From Microbacterium binotii (lineage in GTDB: Bacteria > Actinomycetota > Actinomycetes > Actinomycetales > Microbacteriaceae): a stretch of 64,000 nt of DNA. A model generated the notes under the pieces. It was not told where the DNA came from and ran no database searches. It was given only the letters and a program-made list of their open reading frames with translations. Below are positions 8,723 to 18,149 of this stretch, in pieces (the stretch's first letter is position 1; the number at the start of each line of letters is the position of its first letter). Made by a program: the position numbers and the translations under genes. Where the stretch lies: positions 496,001 to 560,000 of the forward strand of contig NZ_CP090347.1 in NCBI RefSeq assembly GCF_021398715.1. Direction: 5' to 3'.

Positions 8723-9651
8723 GCGCGAAGACCTCGATTCTTCCGGAGCTCGCGCACACCTCGTGTGGCCGCGGACAGTGCCAGGGAGACGAGCAGCCGA
8801 CCCGTGACCGCAACGCGCACGAAGACTCGCATAGCCACGGACGGGTGCATGTTCTTGACGAAGTACAGGTACATGGCCCTGTGGAACTCGACGTTCGAAC
8901 GCGGCTTGCGGGGCAGTCCGCTCGAGACGCCTTTGACGTGCAGCGACGGTGGCGCGTCGACCATCAACACGGTCATCCCCTCGCTGTGTGCGTCGATACA
9001 GAGCTGCAGGTCCTCGCCGTACATCCAGTAGTCCGTGTCGAAAATGCCATCACGTGCGCGGCGGAAGCGAGGCGAAACGAGCATGAGGGCTCCAGTTGTC
9101 GCCTCGATGACATACGGGTGCACGCCCGGAGTCTCTGCCGGGGCGACGCGGTTGTATTTCAGTCGTCCGGGAGTCAGTTTGCCCAGAGCCGCGTACACCG
9201 CCGCTCCCGCCAACGAGGGGTGTCGACGAACGCTAGCGGGGTCCATGCTCCCGTCCGGAAGCTGTAGGGGCGCCGTGACGATAGCGACAGAATGATCACC
9301 AGCCAGGGCGTCGAGGCAGATCCGCAGCACCGAGGCACCGAGTCTCACGTCAGGGTTCAAGCAGAGCGTCGGCAGGTCCTGATCTGCCACCAGTGGGCCC
9401 CCGGCAGCGTATCCGCCGGCGAATCCCGCGTTGTCGTTCGAGACGACCGTCACCGCTAGGCCAGAGGTCTCGGCGTGGCGACGAGCGATCTCTGCGGTGC
9501 CATCCGTGCTGCCGTTGTCCACGAGGACCACCTGTGCGATGTGGTCGCGCTGTGCTTCCAGCCCAGCAAAGTAGTCCGTCAACGTCGGCGCCGAGTTGTG
9601 AAGCACGGTGATGACGTTCGCCTGCGGATGTCCATCAAGCTCTTCGGGCAT
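8719..9651 (-). CDS. Family-2 glycosyltransferase (rhamnosyltransferase-like)
   Basis: A 310-residue GT2. Motifs are NVITVLHNSAPTL at the N terminus, VVLVDNGSTDGT (near 41), NDNAGFAGGYAAG (near 72), the metal-site strand LCLNPDVRLG (near 95) and the C-terminal FDTDYWMYGEDLQLC (near 205), matching the WbbL/RfbF-like rhamnosyltransferase layout. It is the first gene of the minus-strand polysaccharide operon and overlaps the next GT2 by 4 nt. It resembles in type, but is not a close copy of, the plus-strand GT2 at 4582. The upstream region is hairpin-rich and no convincing -10 was found. Confidence 0.9.
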   Translation of the reverse strand: MPEELDGHPQANVITVLHNSAPTLTDYFAGLEAQRDHIAQVVLVDNGSTDGTAEIARRHAETSGLAVTVVSNDNAGFAGGYAAGGPLVADQDLPTLCLNPDVRLGASVLRICLDALAGDHSVAIVTAPLQLPDGSMDPASVRRHPSLAGAAVYAALGKLTPGRLKYNRVAPAETPGVHPYVIEATTGALMLVSPRFRRARDGIFDTDYWMYGEDLQLCIDAHSEGMTVLMVDAPPSLHVKGVSSGLPRKPRSNVEFHRAMYLYFVKNMHPSVAMRVFVRVAVTGRLLVSLALSAATRGVRELRKNRGLRA

Positions 9652-10041
9652 GAGCTAGCGATCCCCCTGAATTCTGCAGTCCGGTCCAACTGGCGAGTTG
9701 GTCCTGTGCACCGACGGTGCGCAAGGAAGGGCGGACACGTCCGCCTCGACCACGGATCCCCCTGGTTGGCGTCGCAAACGACCCCTCATCCGTCCGTGCC
9801 GCCCGAGTTCCACGTGCACGTAGTCACTGCTCGGGCGCCCGCGAAGGTGCTCGGGTACATCCGCGTGCACCCGAGCATAGTCTGAGAGGACAGGACATCA
9901 GCCACCGGGAACCGCTCGTACGTCTCACCGTGGTGGCCGTTCGCGGTGAACTGCCGGGCGCGGTGCTGTACCAATAGAGGATTGACTGGTGTGGGCCGCC
10001 CGTGGAGGCGCCGTCTGATCTGAAGGGCAGCGGTATCGCAA
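9652..10041. other. Divergent intergenic region with three hairpins
   Basis: 390 bp between the minus-strand GT2 operon and the plus-strand DUF4012 gene, with no convincing gene. Three perfect short inverted repeats are visible: 9708-9720 (5-bp arms), 9730-9745 (7-bp arms) and 9848-9877 (9-bp arms). A -10-like TAGTCT at 9878-9883 follows the last one and could serve the DUF4012 gene with a long leader. Small ORFs on the minus strand here lack ribosome-binding sites and normal composition. Confidence 0.5.
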
Positions 10042-11892
10042 GTGGAACATTCCCGTGGTGGTCCTTCTCTGCCGACGACGCGCCGAGCGTATCGTCAGCG
10101 ATCATCGGAAGCTCCCCGCCGACGTGCATGGCCGTGGGTGACCGGCGGACTCGTCTCGCTCGGACTCGCTGGGACAGCCGTAGTGGGAATCATGGCGGTC
10201 CAAGCGATGCAGGTGCGTGACGACCTGCTGGGTGCGAAAGAAGAAGTCGCTCATCTCGTCGAACTGGCGCGCTCCGGCGACAGTTCGGCGGTCGAGACCG
10301 CCGCGCAGACCGTCCTCTCGCAGACGGTTCGCGCCTCCGACACAGCGAACGGCCCGCTTTGGCGTATGGCTGCGGCTGTGCCCGGGGTCGGTGACAACGT
10401 CCGCGCGGTGTCAGCAGCGGCAGACGCCACACGCGTTCTCGTCGAGCGGGGACTCCCTCCCGCGCTCGACATTCTTGCGGCCACGGATGCCGGTTCGTTG
10501 ACGCTGGCCGATGGTGGCGTGAATCTGGCGCCGTTCCAGGCCGCTCAACGGGCATTGCCGGAGATTTCCGCAGCGCTCGCAGAGGCGAAATCGATGATGG
10601 CTGACGTGCGTGTCGATCGAGTGGCCGGCCCTGTTGCGGATGCACTGGAACAGCTCACTTCCGCTATCGACCATGCGGGACCCGCTCTCGAGTTGGCAGA
10701 CAAGTATCTGCCGACCGTCCTCGAAATGGCGGGTCAATCAAGCCCCCGCGACTACCTGATCCTCTTCCAGAACAACGCCGAAGCGCGTGCGACGGGCGGC
10801 AACCCCGCGGCGAGTTTCGTCCTGCATGTCGAGGGCGGACGGCTCGAGATGACTCAGCAAGCGAGCGCGACGACCTTCGACATCATGCAGGTCTCTGAAC
10901 GCGTCTATCTCGAGCTCCCGGAGGAGAACCTGGCGCTCTATTCGTCGGAGTTCAACCGGGCTCCGCAGAACTACAACTACACGCCCAACTTCCCGACGAC
11001 CGCGAGACTCTTCCAGACGCTCTGGTCGCGAACGATGAATCTGGACGTGGACGGCGTGATCTCGATCGATCCCGTCGTGCTCGCCTACATGCTGCAAGTG
11101 ACCGGGCCGATCAGCTTGGAGACGGGGGAGGAGCTGTCTTCGGCCAACGCGGTGAAGGTCCTCCTCAGCGATACGTATGAACGTTTCGGAAATGACGGAA
11201 TGGCAGCGGATGCCTACTTCGCAGACGTCGCCTCCCGGGTCTTCCAGCGCGTCGTGTCCGGCGGCTGGGACCCGGTGGCGATGTTCGGGGCACTGACGCA
11301 GGCGGCCGAGGATCAGCGCGTCTACATGTGGTTCCCGCGCGACACCGATCAGGCGCTCGCGACCGAACTGGGCCTCGATGGAACGCTCACCGCCGACAAC
11401 TCGAAGACCACGCAGGTCGGCATCTTCGTCAACGATGCGTCGTACGGAAAGCTCGAGTACTACCTCCAGAAGTCCGTCTCGGTGGACTGCGACCCGGCCT
11501 CCGGGACGATCCACACATCCATGACGTTGTCGAGTTCAGCGCCTACGGGCGGTCTCAGCCCGTACACGCTCGGTCAGCGAAACGCCGCTTGGGGTATTCC
11601 CCTGACCAGCATGATTCTCAATGTGCTGTTCTTCGCGCCTCCGGGGGCGGAGATATCGGCCACAGAGCCGATGCGCGGCGATGTGCAGGATTGGGACCGA
11701 GCGACGACCGAAGAAGGACACCCGGCTGAGAGCCGAACGATCATCCTTCCTGCGGGCGAGACGCGGGTCGTTTCTTTCGACTTCACGCTCCCTCCCGGCG
11801 CTAGCCCGATCTCACTCCGCTACACACCCGGGGTCAACCCGACGGACGTGACCATCGCCAGCTCGTGTGCCGAGATGACTGCGTCCGGCTGA
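10042..11892 (+). CDS. DUF4012 membrane-anchored protein
   Basis: A 616-residue protein with a basic N terminus, one membrane anchor near residues 33-55 and a large extracytoplasmic region. The block ending in SSPRDYLILFQNNAEARATGG, then VDGVISIDPVVLAYMLQVTG, is the hallmark of DUF4012, a family of unknown biochemistry common in actinobacterial surface-polysaccharide loci. It resembles the 587-residue protein at 34688-36451, which shares the same blocks (ENAEW/NNAEA region, VDGVISLDPVTLSYML). The GTG start has only a weak, distant GAAGGG. Its stop touches a -10-like word for the next gene. Probable role in surface polymer assembly or attachment is inference from context. Confidence 0.85.
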   Translation: MEHSRGGPSLPTTRRAYRQRSSEAPRRRAWPWVTGGLVSLGLAGTAVVGIMAVQAMQVRDDLLGAKEEVAHLVELARSGDSSAVETAAQTVLSQTVRASDTANGPLWRMAAAVPGVGDNVRAVSAAADATRVLVERGLPPALDILAATDAGSLTLADGGVNLAPFQAAQRALPEISAALAEAKSMMADVRVDRVAGPVADALEQLTSAIDHAGPALELADKYLPTVLEMAGQSSPRDYLILFQNNAEARATGGNPAASFVLHVEGGRLEMTQQASATTFDIMQVSERVYLELPEENLALYSSEFNRAPQNYNYTPNFPTTARLFQTLWSRTMNLDVDGVISIDPVVLAYMLQVTGPISLETGEELSSANAVKVLLSDTYERFGNDGMAADAYFADVASRVFQRVVSGGWDPVAMFGALTQAAEDQRVYMWFPRDTDQALATELGLDGTLTADNSKTTQVGIFVNDASYGKLEYYLQKSVSVDCDPASGTIHTSMTLSSSAPTGGLSPYTLGQRNAAWGIPLTSMILNVLFFAPPGAEISATEPMRGDVQDWDRATTEEGHPAESRTIILPAGETRVVSFDFTLPPGASPISLRYTPGVNPTDVTIASSCAEMTASG

Positions 11893-11923
11893 TAACGTGG
11901 GCGGAACGGCTCTTGGGGAGCCG
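11893..11923 (+). promoter_or_regulatory. Possible promoter and leader hairpin of the WbaP-like gene
   Basis: TAACGT starts on the base after the DUF4012 stop and could be a -10; transcripts would start near 11905. A 6-bp stem (11907-11912 with 11918-11923) would then sit at the 5' end of a 67-nt leader, as in front of the GT2 at 4582. Confidence 0.35.
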
Positions 11924-11971
11924 GGTTGGATACCGGTGCTGGTGGCCCGCTGTCCGATGGGGGGAACGTGA

Positions 11972-13474
11972 ATGACGCTCGAGGCTCGGCAAGAGTTTGC
12001 GTTGCACGAGGTGGAACAGCAGGAGGCCGCAGGGGTGGTGGCTGACGCTCCTTCCCGTTCGCTGAAATGGCCTCGCCGCTACGCAGGCAGGCTGCTGTTC
12101 AGCGACTTCGCCGTCGTGGTGGCGACTCTGAGCGCCTACGCGCTCTGGCTGCCCGAGGCGGCTGACAACCTCGACTGGCCCGGAGGCCCGACCGTTCCCT
12201 ATTGGGTGGTCGTCGTGGTCGTCGGCGTCATCTGGCTCCTCACCCTCGATGCCGTCGACTCCCGCGATCGGCACATCGTCGGGCACGGCTTCACCGAGTA
12301 CCAGCGGATCATCCGCGCATCCCTCTTCGCGTTCGGACTCATCCTCGCGGCCTGCTTCTTCCTCCGCATCGACCTGGCGCGTTCGCTCTTCCTGTTCGCG
12401 CTGCCCGTGGGGGCGGCGCTTCTGATTCTCTCGCGCTGGGTATGGCGCCAGTGGCTGCGACGGCAGCAGCGCCACACTCGATACGTTCACCGCGCCGTGG
12501 TCATCGGATCTCCGGCCAAGGTCGCGCACGTCGTCCGCATGATCCACACGACCGAAGGCACCGGGATCGCCATTGTCGGTGCGGTGACCGACGCGGGTCT
12601 CGGCCCGCGCATCGGACCCGTCCCGGTTCTGGGGACCTTCGACGACACGGAAGCCGTGGTGGACTCTGTTCGTGCTGACACCGTCATCGCTGCGGGGTCG
12701 GATGACCTGGACCCCAAGACGATGCGCCGGCTGGGGTGGGCCATGGCGGAGCGCGACGTCGACTGGGTGGTCGCTCCGGCTCTGACCGACGTCGCAGGTC
12801 CCCGCATCCACGCGCGTCCTGTCGCGGGGCTGCCCCTCGTGCATGTCTCCTTCCCGAAACTGGACGGCGCCAAGCGCTTCCTCAAGCGGGCATTCGACAT
12901 CGTCGGTTCGGGAGTGCTCATCGTGGCCGCGTCACCCCTCATGCTCGTCGTGGCGATCGCCGTGAAGGCAGAGAGCCGCGGGCCACTCATCTACCGCCAG
13001 GAGCGCATCGGCCGGTTGGGGCAGCCCTTCGGGATGATCAAGTTCCGCTCCATGGTCGCGAACGCGGACGACCAGCTCGCCTCGCTGCTCGATCTGCAGG
13101 GGACGACGGATGAGCCGCTGTTCAAGGTGGTCAACGATCCGCGGATCACCCGCGTCGGGCGCTTCATCCGCAAGCACTCCATCGACGAACTGCCCCAACT
13201 GTTCAACGTCTTCGCGGGCGACATGAGCCTGGTGGGTCCGCGCCCCCAGCGTCACGCCGAGGTGGCGCTCTACGACGAGGCTGCGCACCGTCGACTTCTG
13301 GTCAAGCCCGGTATGAGCGGCCTGTGGCAGGTGAGCGGCCGCTCATCGCTCTCGTGGGAGGACGCGATCCGCCTCGACCTGTACTACGTCGAGAACTGGT
13401 CGTTCACCCAAGACGTCATCATCTTGTTCCGCACCGTGCGGGCGGTACTCGCCCCGGGCAAGACCGCCCACTGA
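11972..13474 (+). CDS. Polyprenyl glycosylphosphotransferase (WbaP/CpsE-like)
   Basis: A 500-residue initiating enzyme of lipid-linked polysaccharide synthesis: it transfers a sugar-1-phosphate from a UDP-sugar to undecaprenyl phosphate. About four hydrophobic segments occupy residues 40-155, a Rossmann-like middle region about 165-290, and the catalytic bacterial sugar transferase domain residues 300-500. Landmarks are KRAFDIVGSG, YRQERIGRLGQPF, KFRSMV, the HSIDELPQLFNV stretch, MSLVGPRP and KPGMSGLWQVSGR. The ATG follows GGGGAA. It is the natural first enzyme for the Wzx/Wzy pathway encoded around it. The specific sugar is unknown. Confidence 0.95.
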   Translation: MTLEARQEFALHEVEQQEAAGVVADAPSRSLKWPRRYAGRLLFSDFAVVVATLSAYALWLPEAADNLDWPGGPTVPYWVVVVVVGVIWLLTLDAVDSRDRHIVGHGFTEYQRIIRASLFAFGLILAACFFLRIDLARSLFLFALPVGAALLILSRWVWRQWLRRQQRHTRYVHRAVVIGSPAKVAHVVRMIHTTEGTGIAIVGAVTDAGLGPRIGPVPVLGTFDDTEAVVDSVRADTVIAAGSDDLDPKTMRRLGWAMAERDVDWVVAPALTDVAGPRIHARPVAGLPLVHVSFPKLDGAKRFLKRAFDIVGSGVLIVAASPLMLVVAIAVKAESRGPLIYRQERIGRLGQPFGMIKFRSMVANADDQLASLLDLQGTTDEPLFKVVNDPRITRVGRFIRKHSIDELPQLFNVFAGDMSLVGPRPQRHAEVALYDEAAHRRLLVKPGMSGLWQVSGRSSLSWEDAIRLDLYYVENWSFTQDVIILFRTVRAVLAPGKTAH

Positions 13475-13575
13475 TCCTGTGGATCGGTGAGGTTACGGAG
13501 ACGTAAAGAAACGACCCTTACCATGCCCCCGACTTGTGAGTGCGCTGGGAGAAGAGCTAGCGTGGCCTGCGGGGG

Positions 13576-13643
13576 TAGGCTGGGCGATTCGTCCCTCAGT
13601 CCAACTCCCGGACCATCCTGGTACCCATTGAGGCTGCGCCTCA
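13576..13643 (+). promoter_or_regulatory. Promoter and leader hairpin of LPATG protein gene
   Basis: TAGGCT at 13576-13581 predicts initiation near 13588 and a 75-nt leader. A perfect 6-bp stem with 3-nt loop (13629-13634 with 13638-13643) precedes the ACGGAG ribosome-binding site. Confidence 0.5.
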
Positions 13644-13662
13644 CACCCCCACGGAGTTGAAA

Positions 13663-14223
13663 ATGAAGAGCCTTCGCACCAAGATCGCAGCGGTCATCCT
13701 GACCGCTGCCGCCCTCGTTGCCGCTCCCGCGGCAGCGCAGGCTTATGTCCCCACACCCGGCGACCCCGAGGCGACCACCTCGGGCGCTCCTGTTCCCGGC
13801 GGCACGGTGACGCTCGTCGCCACCGCCTTCGACGGCAACACCCCGATCAGCTTCGTCGTCACCGGCGAGAACGGCGCGGGCATCACTCAGGCCTCGGTCA
13901 AGCTGGCCATCAGCTCGTCGCCGACGTTCAGTACGACGACTAATGCAGCGGGCAACGCGTCCTTCAACGTCAAGCTGCCCTCGAACGCCACCGGCACGTA
14001 CGACGTGGCGGTCACCGGTCAGAAGAACGGCGTCACGGTCACCGAGACGACCAGCTTCGCGGTAGGCACCGGAAGCGGCGGCACCGGCTCGGGCACGGGT
14101 CTTCCCGCGACCGGTGTCGACAGCGGTTCGCTGATGGGCGTCTGGATCGGCGGCGGCGTGCTGCTGCTCGGTGGCCTCGCGGTCACCGTGTTCGCCGTGC
14201 GTCGTCAGCGCCAGGGCGCCTGA
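13663..14223 (+). CDS. Sortase-anchored surface protein (LPATG)
   Basis: A 186-residue secreted cell-wall protein. It has an N-terminal signal peptide (KIAAVILTAAALVAAPAAAQA, cleavage after AQA near residue 29), a threonine/serine-rich beta-sandwich-like domain of about 100 residues, a Gly/Ser linker, and a C-terminal sorting signal: LPATG at residues 147-151, a hydrophobic helix and the basic tail RRQRQGA. LPATG-type signals are processed by class E/F-like housekeeping sortases in actinobacteria. No sortase gene is in the window. ATG 13663 with ACGGAG is preferred over TTG 13657. It closes the polysaccharide island and has its own promoter and terminator. Confidence 0.88.
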   Translation: MKSLRTKIAAVILTAAALVAAPAAAQAYVPTPGDPEATTSGAPVPGGTVTLVATAFDGNTPISFVVTGENGAGITQASVKLAISSSPTFSTTTNAAGNASFNVKLPSNATGTYDVAVTGQKNGVTVTETTSFAVGTGSGGTGSGTGLPATGVDSGSLMGVWIGGGVLLLGGLAVTVFAVRRQRQGA

Positions 14224-14235
14224 CACACCACGCTC

Positions 14236-14277
14236 AACGACAGAACCCCCGGGCTGAAGCCCGGGGGTTCTGTCGTT
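14236..14277 (+). terminator. Strong terminator after LPATG gene
   Basis: Perfect 20-nt arms (14236-14255 with 14258-14277); the innermost pairs open into a small loop. It begins 12 nt after the stop and separates the polysaccharide island from the S10 promoter. Confidence 0.9.
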
Positions 14278-14309
14278 CTCCTCGACACGCCGCTCCGACA
14301 CGCCCGAGT

Positions 14310-14338
14310 TTGCGACACGCCCGGGCGACACGTAGACT
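14310..14338 (+). promoter_or_regulatory. S10 operon promoter
   Basis: TTGCGA (14310-14315), a 17-nt spacer and TAGACT (14333-14338): one of the best full sigma-70-type promoters in the window. Initiation near 14345 gives a leader of about 290 nt before rpsJ. Confidence 0.75.
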
Positions 14339-14344
14339 AGTCAG

Positions 14345-14636
14345 GTTCCACATTCCGGGTGCTTTGCTGCCCGGATCACTGCCAGGGCAGTGCATAGATC
14401 AGCGCCTCGAGCGCGGGGTCTAGGCCGCGGGCAGCAGAACGACATCTCCCACACTTCTTCCCGGAAACGGGCGTGCACTGCGCGTGGAGTGCGGGGCCGG
14501 CGTCGGAAGACGTCGGTTTGACACGAGAACAGTGGTGCAGCATCACCGCGAAAGCGGGAGAAGTGCCCGGCGCGCAAGCGTCACCGTGCGTCCGATGCCC
14601 TCAGAGGTATGACGCGAGAAAGAGAGTGAGCAGACT
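14345..14636 (+). promoter_or_regulatory. Structured rpsJ (S10) leader
   Basis: About 290 nt of untranslated leader with several visible hairpins: a 6-bp stem at 14377-14392, a CCCG-GAAA-CGGG stem near 14461-14472, a stem near 14505, a GTGGTG/CATCAC stem near 14531 and a CGC-GAAA-GCG stem near 14549. GNRA-capped stems suggest selected RNA structure. In other bacteria S10 leaders mediate feedback by L4; whether that applies here is not shown. A 64-codon ORF through it overlaps rpsJ and looks spurious. Confidence 0.55.
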
Positions 14637-14945
14637 ATGGCGGGACAGAAGATCCGCATTCGCCTGAAGTCGTACGATCACGCGGGGCTCGACAGCTCGG
14701 CGCGCAAGATCGTCGACACCGTGACCCGAGCCGGCGCCACCGTCGTCGGCCCCGTGCCGCTGCCGACCGAGAAGAACGTCGTGGTCGTCATCCGGTCGCC
14801 CCACAAGTACAAGGACAGCCGCGAGCACTTCGAGATGCGCACCCACAAGCGCCTCATCGACATCATCGACCCGACGCCCAAGGCCGTCGACTCGCTGATG
14901 CGTCTCGACCTTCCGGCCGACGTCAACATCGAGATCAAGCTCTGA
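14637..14945 (+). CDS. rpsJ: Ribosomal protein S10 (uS10)
   Basis: A 102-residue 30S head protein, also the NusE partner of NusB in antitermination. It starts [15 protein letters not shown] and carries the conserved [11 protein letters not shown] and [20 protein letters not shown] loops. First gene of the S10 operon behind a long structured leader. An AG-rich ribosome-binding region precedes the ATG. Standard length. Confidence 0.99.
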   Translation: MAGQKIRIRLKSYDHAGLDSSARKIVDTVTRAGATVVGPVPLPTEKNVVVVIRSPHKYKDSREHFEMRTHKRLIDIIDPTPKAVDSLMRLDLPADVNIEIKL

Positions 14946-14953
14946 GGTTCGAC

Positions 14954-15613
14954 ATGGCTGACATCAACTCCAAGATCTCCCAGGGCCTCCTGGGCACCAA
15001 GCTCGGCATGACCCAGGTCTGGAACGAGCAGGGCAAGCTCGTCCCCGTCACGGTCATCCAGATCACCCCGAACGTGGTCACGCAGATCCGCACTCCCGAG
15101 AAGGACGGCTACAACGCCGTTCAGATCGCTGCGGGTCAGATCGACCCCCGCAAGGTCACCAAGCCCCTCGAGGGCCACTTCGAGGCTGCCGGCGTCACGC
15201 CGCGCCGCCACGTCACCGAGATCCGCACCGCGAACGCCGCTGACTACTCACTCGGTCAGGAGCTCACGGTCGACGGTGTCTTCGAAGCGGGCAAGCTGGT
15301 CGACGTCGTCGGCACCAGCAAGGGCAAGGGCACCGCGGGTGTCATGAAGCGCCACAACTTCAAGGGCGTCTCCGCCTCGCACGGTGCGCACCGCAACCAC
15401 CGCAAGCCCGGTTCCATCGGTGCCTCGTCGACGCCCAGCCGCGTCTTCAAGGGCATGCGCATGGCCGGCCGCATGGGTGGCGAGCGCGTGACCGTCCTCA
15501 ACCTCACGGTGCACGCCGTCGACGCCGAGAAGGGTCTGCTGCTCGTCAAGGGCGCTGTGCCCGGCGCTCGTGGCCGCATCGTCTACGTCCGCAACGCAGT
15601 GAAGGGTGCCTGA
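14954..15613 (+). CDS. rplC: Ribosomal protein L3 (uL3)
   Basis: A 219-residue 50S protein that binds near the peptidyl-transferase centre and starts large-subunit assembly. The motif [12 protein letters not shown] near the N terminus and the extended loop with [20 protein letters not shown] around residues 150-170 are characteristic. ATG at 14954 lies 8 nt after the rpsJ stop. Confidence 0.98.
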   Translation: MADINSKISQGLLGTKLGMTQVWNEQGKLVPVTVIQITPNVVTQIRTPEKDGYNAVQIAAGQIDPRKVTKPLEGHFEAAGVTPRRHVTEIRTANAADYSLGQELTVDGVFEAGKLVDVVGTSKGKGTAGVMKRHNFKGVSASHGAHRNHRKPGSIGASSTPSRVFKGMRMAGRMGGERVTVLNLTVHAVDAEKGLLLVKGAVPGARGRIVYVRNAVKGA

Positions 15614-15617
15614 GAAC

Positions 15618-16277
15618 ATGGCTGACTCGACTCTCGCGCTCGACGTCGTGAAGGCAGACGGCAAGAAGGCCGGCTCCGTGGAGCTGCCCGCCGCCCTGTT
15701 CGACGTCAAGACGAACATCCCCCTCATCCACCAGGTCGTCGTCGCGCAGCTCGCGGCGGCTCGCCAGGGCACGCACTCGACCAAGCGTCGTGGCGAGGTC
15801 TCCGGTGCCGGCCGCAAGCCCTTCAAGCAGAAGGGCACGGGTAACGCCCGTCAGGGCTCGATCCGTGCGCCGCACATGACCGGCGGTGGCATCGTCCACG
15901 GTCCGAAGCCGCGCAACTACTCGCAGCGCACGCCCAAGAAGATGATCGCGGCCGCTCTTCTGGGCGCGCTGAGCGACCGTGCTCGCGGCGAGCGTCTGCA
16001 CATCGTCGACTCGTTCGGCGTCGAGGGTGCTCCCTCGACGAAGGCCGCTGCCGCGGTGCTGAACGCGCTGACCCCCGCGAAGAACGTCCTCGTCGTCATC
16101 GAGCGTGACGACGAGCTGAGCCTGCTGAGCGTGCGCAACCTCGCGTACGTCCACGTGCTCGCCTTCGACCAGCTGAACGCCTATGACGTGCTCGTCTCCG
16201 ACGACATCGTCTTCACCAAGGCCGCCTACGACGCGTTCGTCGCGTCGCGGACCGCCACCGAGGAGGTCTCGGCATGA
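15618..16277 (+). CDS. rplD: Ribosomal protein L4 (uL4)
   Basis: A 219-residue 50S protein lining the exit tunnel with its long basic loop ([20 protein letters not shown]). ATG 15618 ([10 protein letters not shown]), 4 nt after the rplC stop, is preferred over the in-frame GTG 15606 inside rplC. In some bacteria L4 represses its own operon through the S10 leader, which makes the structured leader upstream of rpsJ relevant. Confidence 0.97.
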   Translation: MADSTLALDVVKADGKKAGSVELPAALFDVKTNIPLIHQVVVAQLAAARQGTHSTKRRGEVSGAGRKPFKQKGTGNARQGSIRAPHMTGGGIVHGPKPRNYSQRTPKKMIAAALLGALSDRARGERLHIVDSFGVEGAPSTKAAAAVLNALTPAKNVLVVIERDDELSLLSVRNLAYVHVLAFDQLNAYDVLVSDDIVFTKAAYDAFVASRTATEEVSA

Positions 16278-16573
16278 CCGCCGTCAACAAGGACCCGCGC
16301 GACATCATCCTGAAGCCGGTCGTCTCCGAGAAGAGCTACGGGCTGATCGACGAGGGCAAGTACACGTTCTACGTGGACACCCGCGCCAACAAGACCGAGA
16401 TCAAGCTCGCCATCGAGAAGATCTTCGGTGTCAAGGTCGCTTCGGTCAACACGATCAACCGCGTCGGCAAGGCCCGCCGCACCCGCTTCGGCATCGGCAA
16501 GCGCAAGGACACCAAGCGCGCCATCGTCACCCTGAAGTCGGGCACCATCGACATCTTCACGGCAGTCGGCTGA
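16274..16573 (+). CDS. rplW: Ribosomal protein L23 (uL23)
   Basis: A 99-residue 50S protein at the tunnel exit, the docking site for trigger factor and SRP. It has the conserved [15 protein letters not shown] start and the loop [20 protein letters not shown]. Its ATG overlaps the rplD stop by 4 nt, giving coupled translation. Confidence 0.98.
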   Translation: MTAVNKDPRDIILKPVVSEKSYGLIDEGKYTFYVDTRANKTEIKLAIEKIFGVKVASVNTINRVGKARRTRFGIGKRKDTKRAIVTLKSGTIDIFTAVG

Positions 16574-16597
16574 CGGTCGGGATAGAGGACACAGATT

Positions 16598-17437
<840 letters not shown>

Positions 17438-17448
17438 GAGTCAAGAAG

Positions 17449-17730
17449 ATGCCACGCAGTCTGAAGAAGGGCCCCTTCGTCGACGAGCACCTGCTTCGCA
17501 AGGTTGTCTCGCAGAACGAGGCGGGTTCCAAGAACGTCATCAAGACCTGGTCGCGCCGATCGATGATCGTGCCCGCGATGCTCGGTCACACGATCGCGGT
17601 CCACGACGGTCGCAAGCACATCCCCGTGTTCGTGAGCGAGACCATGGTCGGCCACAAGCTGGGCGAGTTCGCGCCCACCCGCACCTTCCGCGGCCACGTG
17701 AAGGACGACAAGAAGGGCCGTCGCCGCTGA
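17449..17730 (+). CDS. rpsS: Ribosomal protein S19 (uS19)
   Basis: A 93-residue 30S head protein that contacts L5 across the subunit bridge and the A-site tRNA. It starts [15 protein letters not shown] and ends in the [12 protein letters not shown] segment. It lies 11 nt after rplB. Normal length. Confidence 0.99.
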   Translation: MPRSLKKGPFVDEHLLRKVVSQNEAGSKNVIKTWSRRSMIVPAMLGHTIAVHDGRKHIPVFVSETMVGHKLGEFAPTRTFRGHVKDDKKGRRR

Positions 17731-17753
17731 CGCGGTGACGCAGAGGAGAAGAA

Positions 17754-18149
17754 ATGGTGGAGTCCATCGCACGCGTGCGACACATCCGCGTGACCCCTCA
17801 GAAGGCTCGTCGTGTCGTCGCTCTCATCAAGGGCAAGCAGGCTGAAGAAGCTCTCGCGATCTTGAAGTTCGCGCAGCAGAGCGCCAGCGAGCCCATCTAC
17901 AAGCTGGTCGCCTCGGCGATCGCGAACGCCCGTGTGAAGGCGGATGCGGCAGGCGAGTTCTTCGACGAGCAGGATCTGTTCGTCAAGAACGCGTTCGTCG
18001 ACGAGGGCACGACGCTCAAGCGTTTCCAGCCCCGCGCCCAGGGCCGAGCGTTCCAGATCAAGAAGCGCACCAGCCACATCACCGTCGTCCTGGCGACGCC
18101 CGAGGTGGCAGAGACCGCCCCGGCCCAGAGCAAGAAGGCGAGCAAGTAA
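17754..18149 (+). CDS. rplV: Ribosomal protein L22 (uL22)
   Basis: A 131-residue 50S protein forming part of the exit-tunnel constriction. The N-terminal [23 protein letters not shown] and the beta-hairpin with [18 protein letters not shown] are typical. The last ~15 residues ([13 protein letters not shown]) form a short disordered tail beyond the usual end. The stop shares one base with the rpsC start. Confidence 0.98.
   Translation: MVESIARVRHIRVTPQKARRVVALIKGKQAEEALAILKFAQQSASEPIYKLVASAIANARVKADAAGEFFDEQDLFVKNAFVDEGTTLKRFQPRAQGRAFQIKKRTSHITVVLATPEVAETAPAQSKKASK

Noticed and set aside
9655..9870. 71-codon minus-strand ORF in the GT2-DUF4012 spacer
   Set aside because: No ribosome-binding site, Arg/Pro-rich, and it crosses two hairpins; more likely non-coding.
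14473..14667. 64-codon ORF in the rpsJ leader
   Set aside because: Overlaps the rpsJ start out of frame, lacks a ribosome-binding site and runs through structured RNA.
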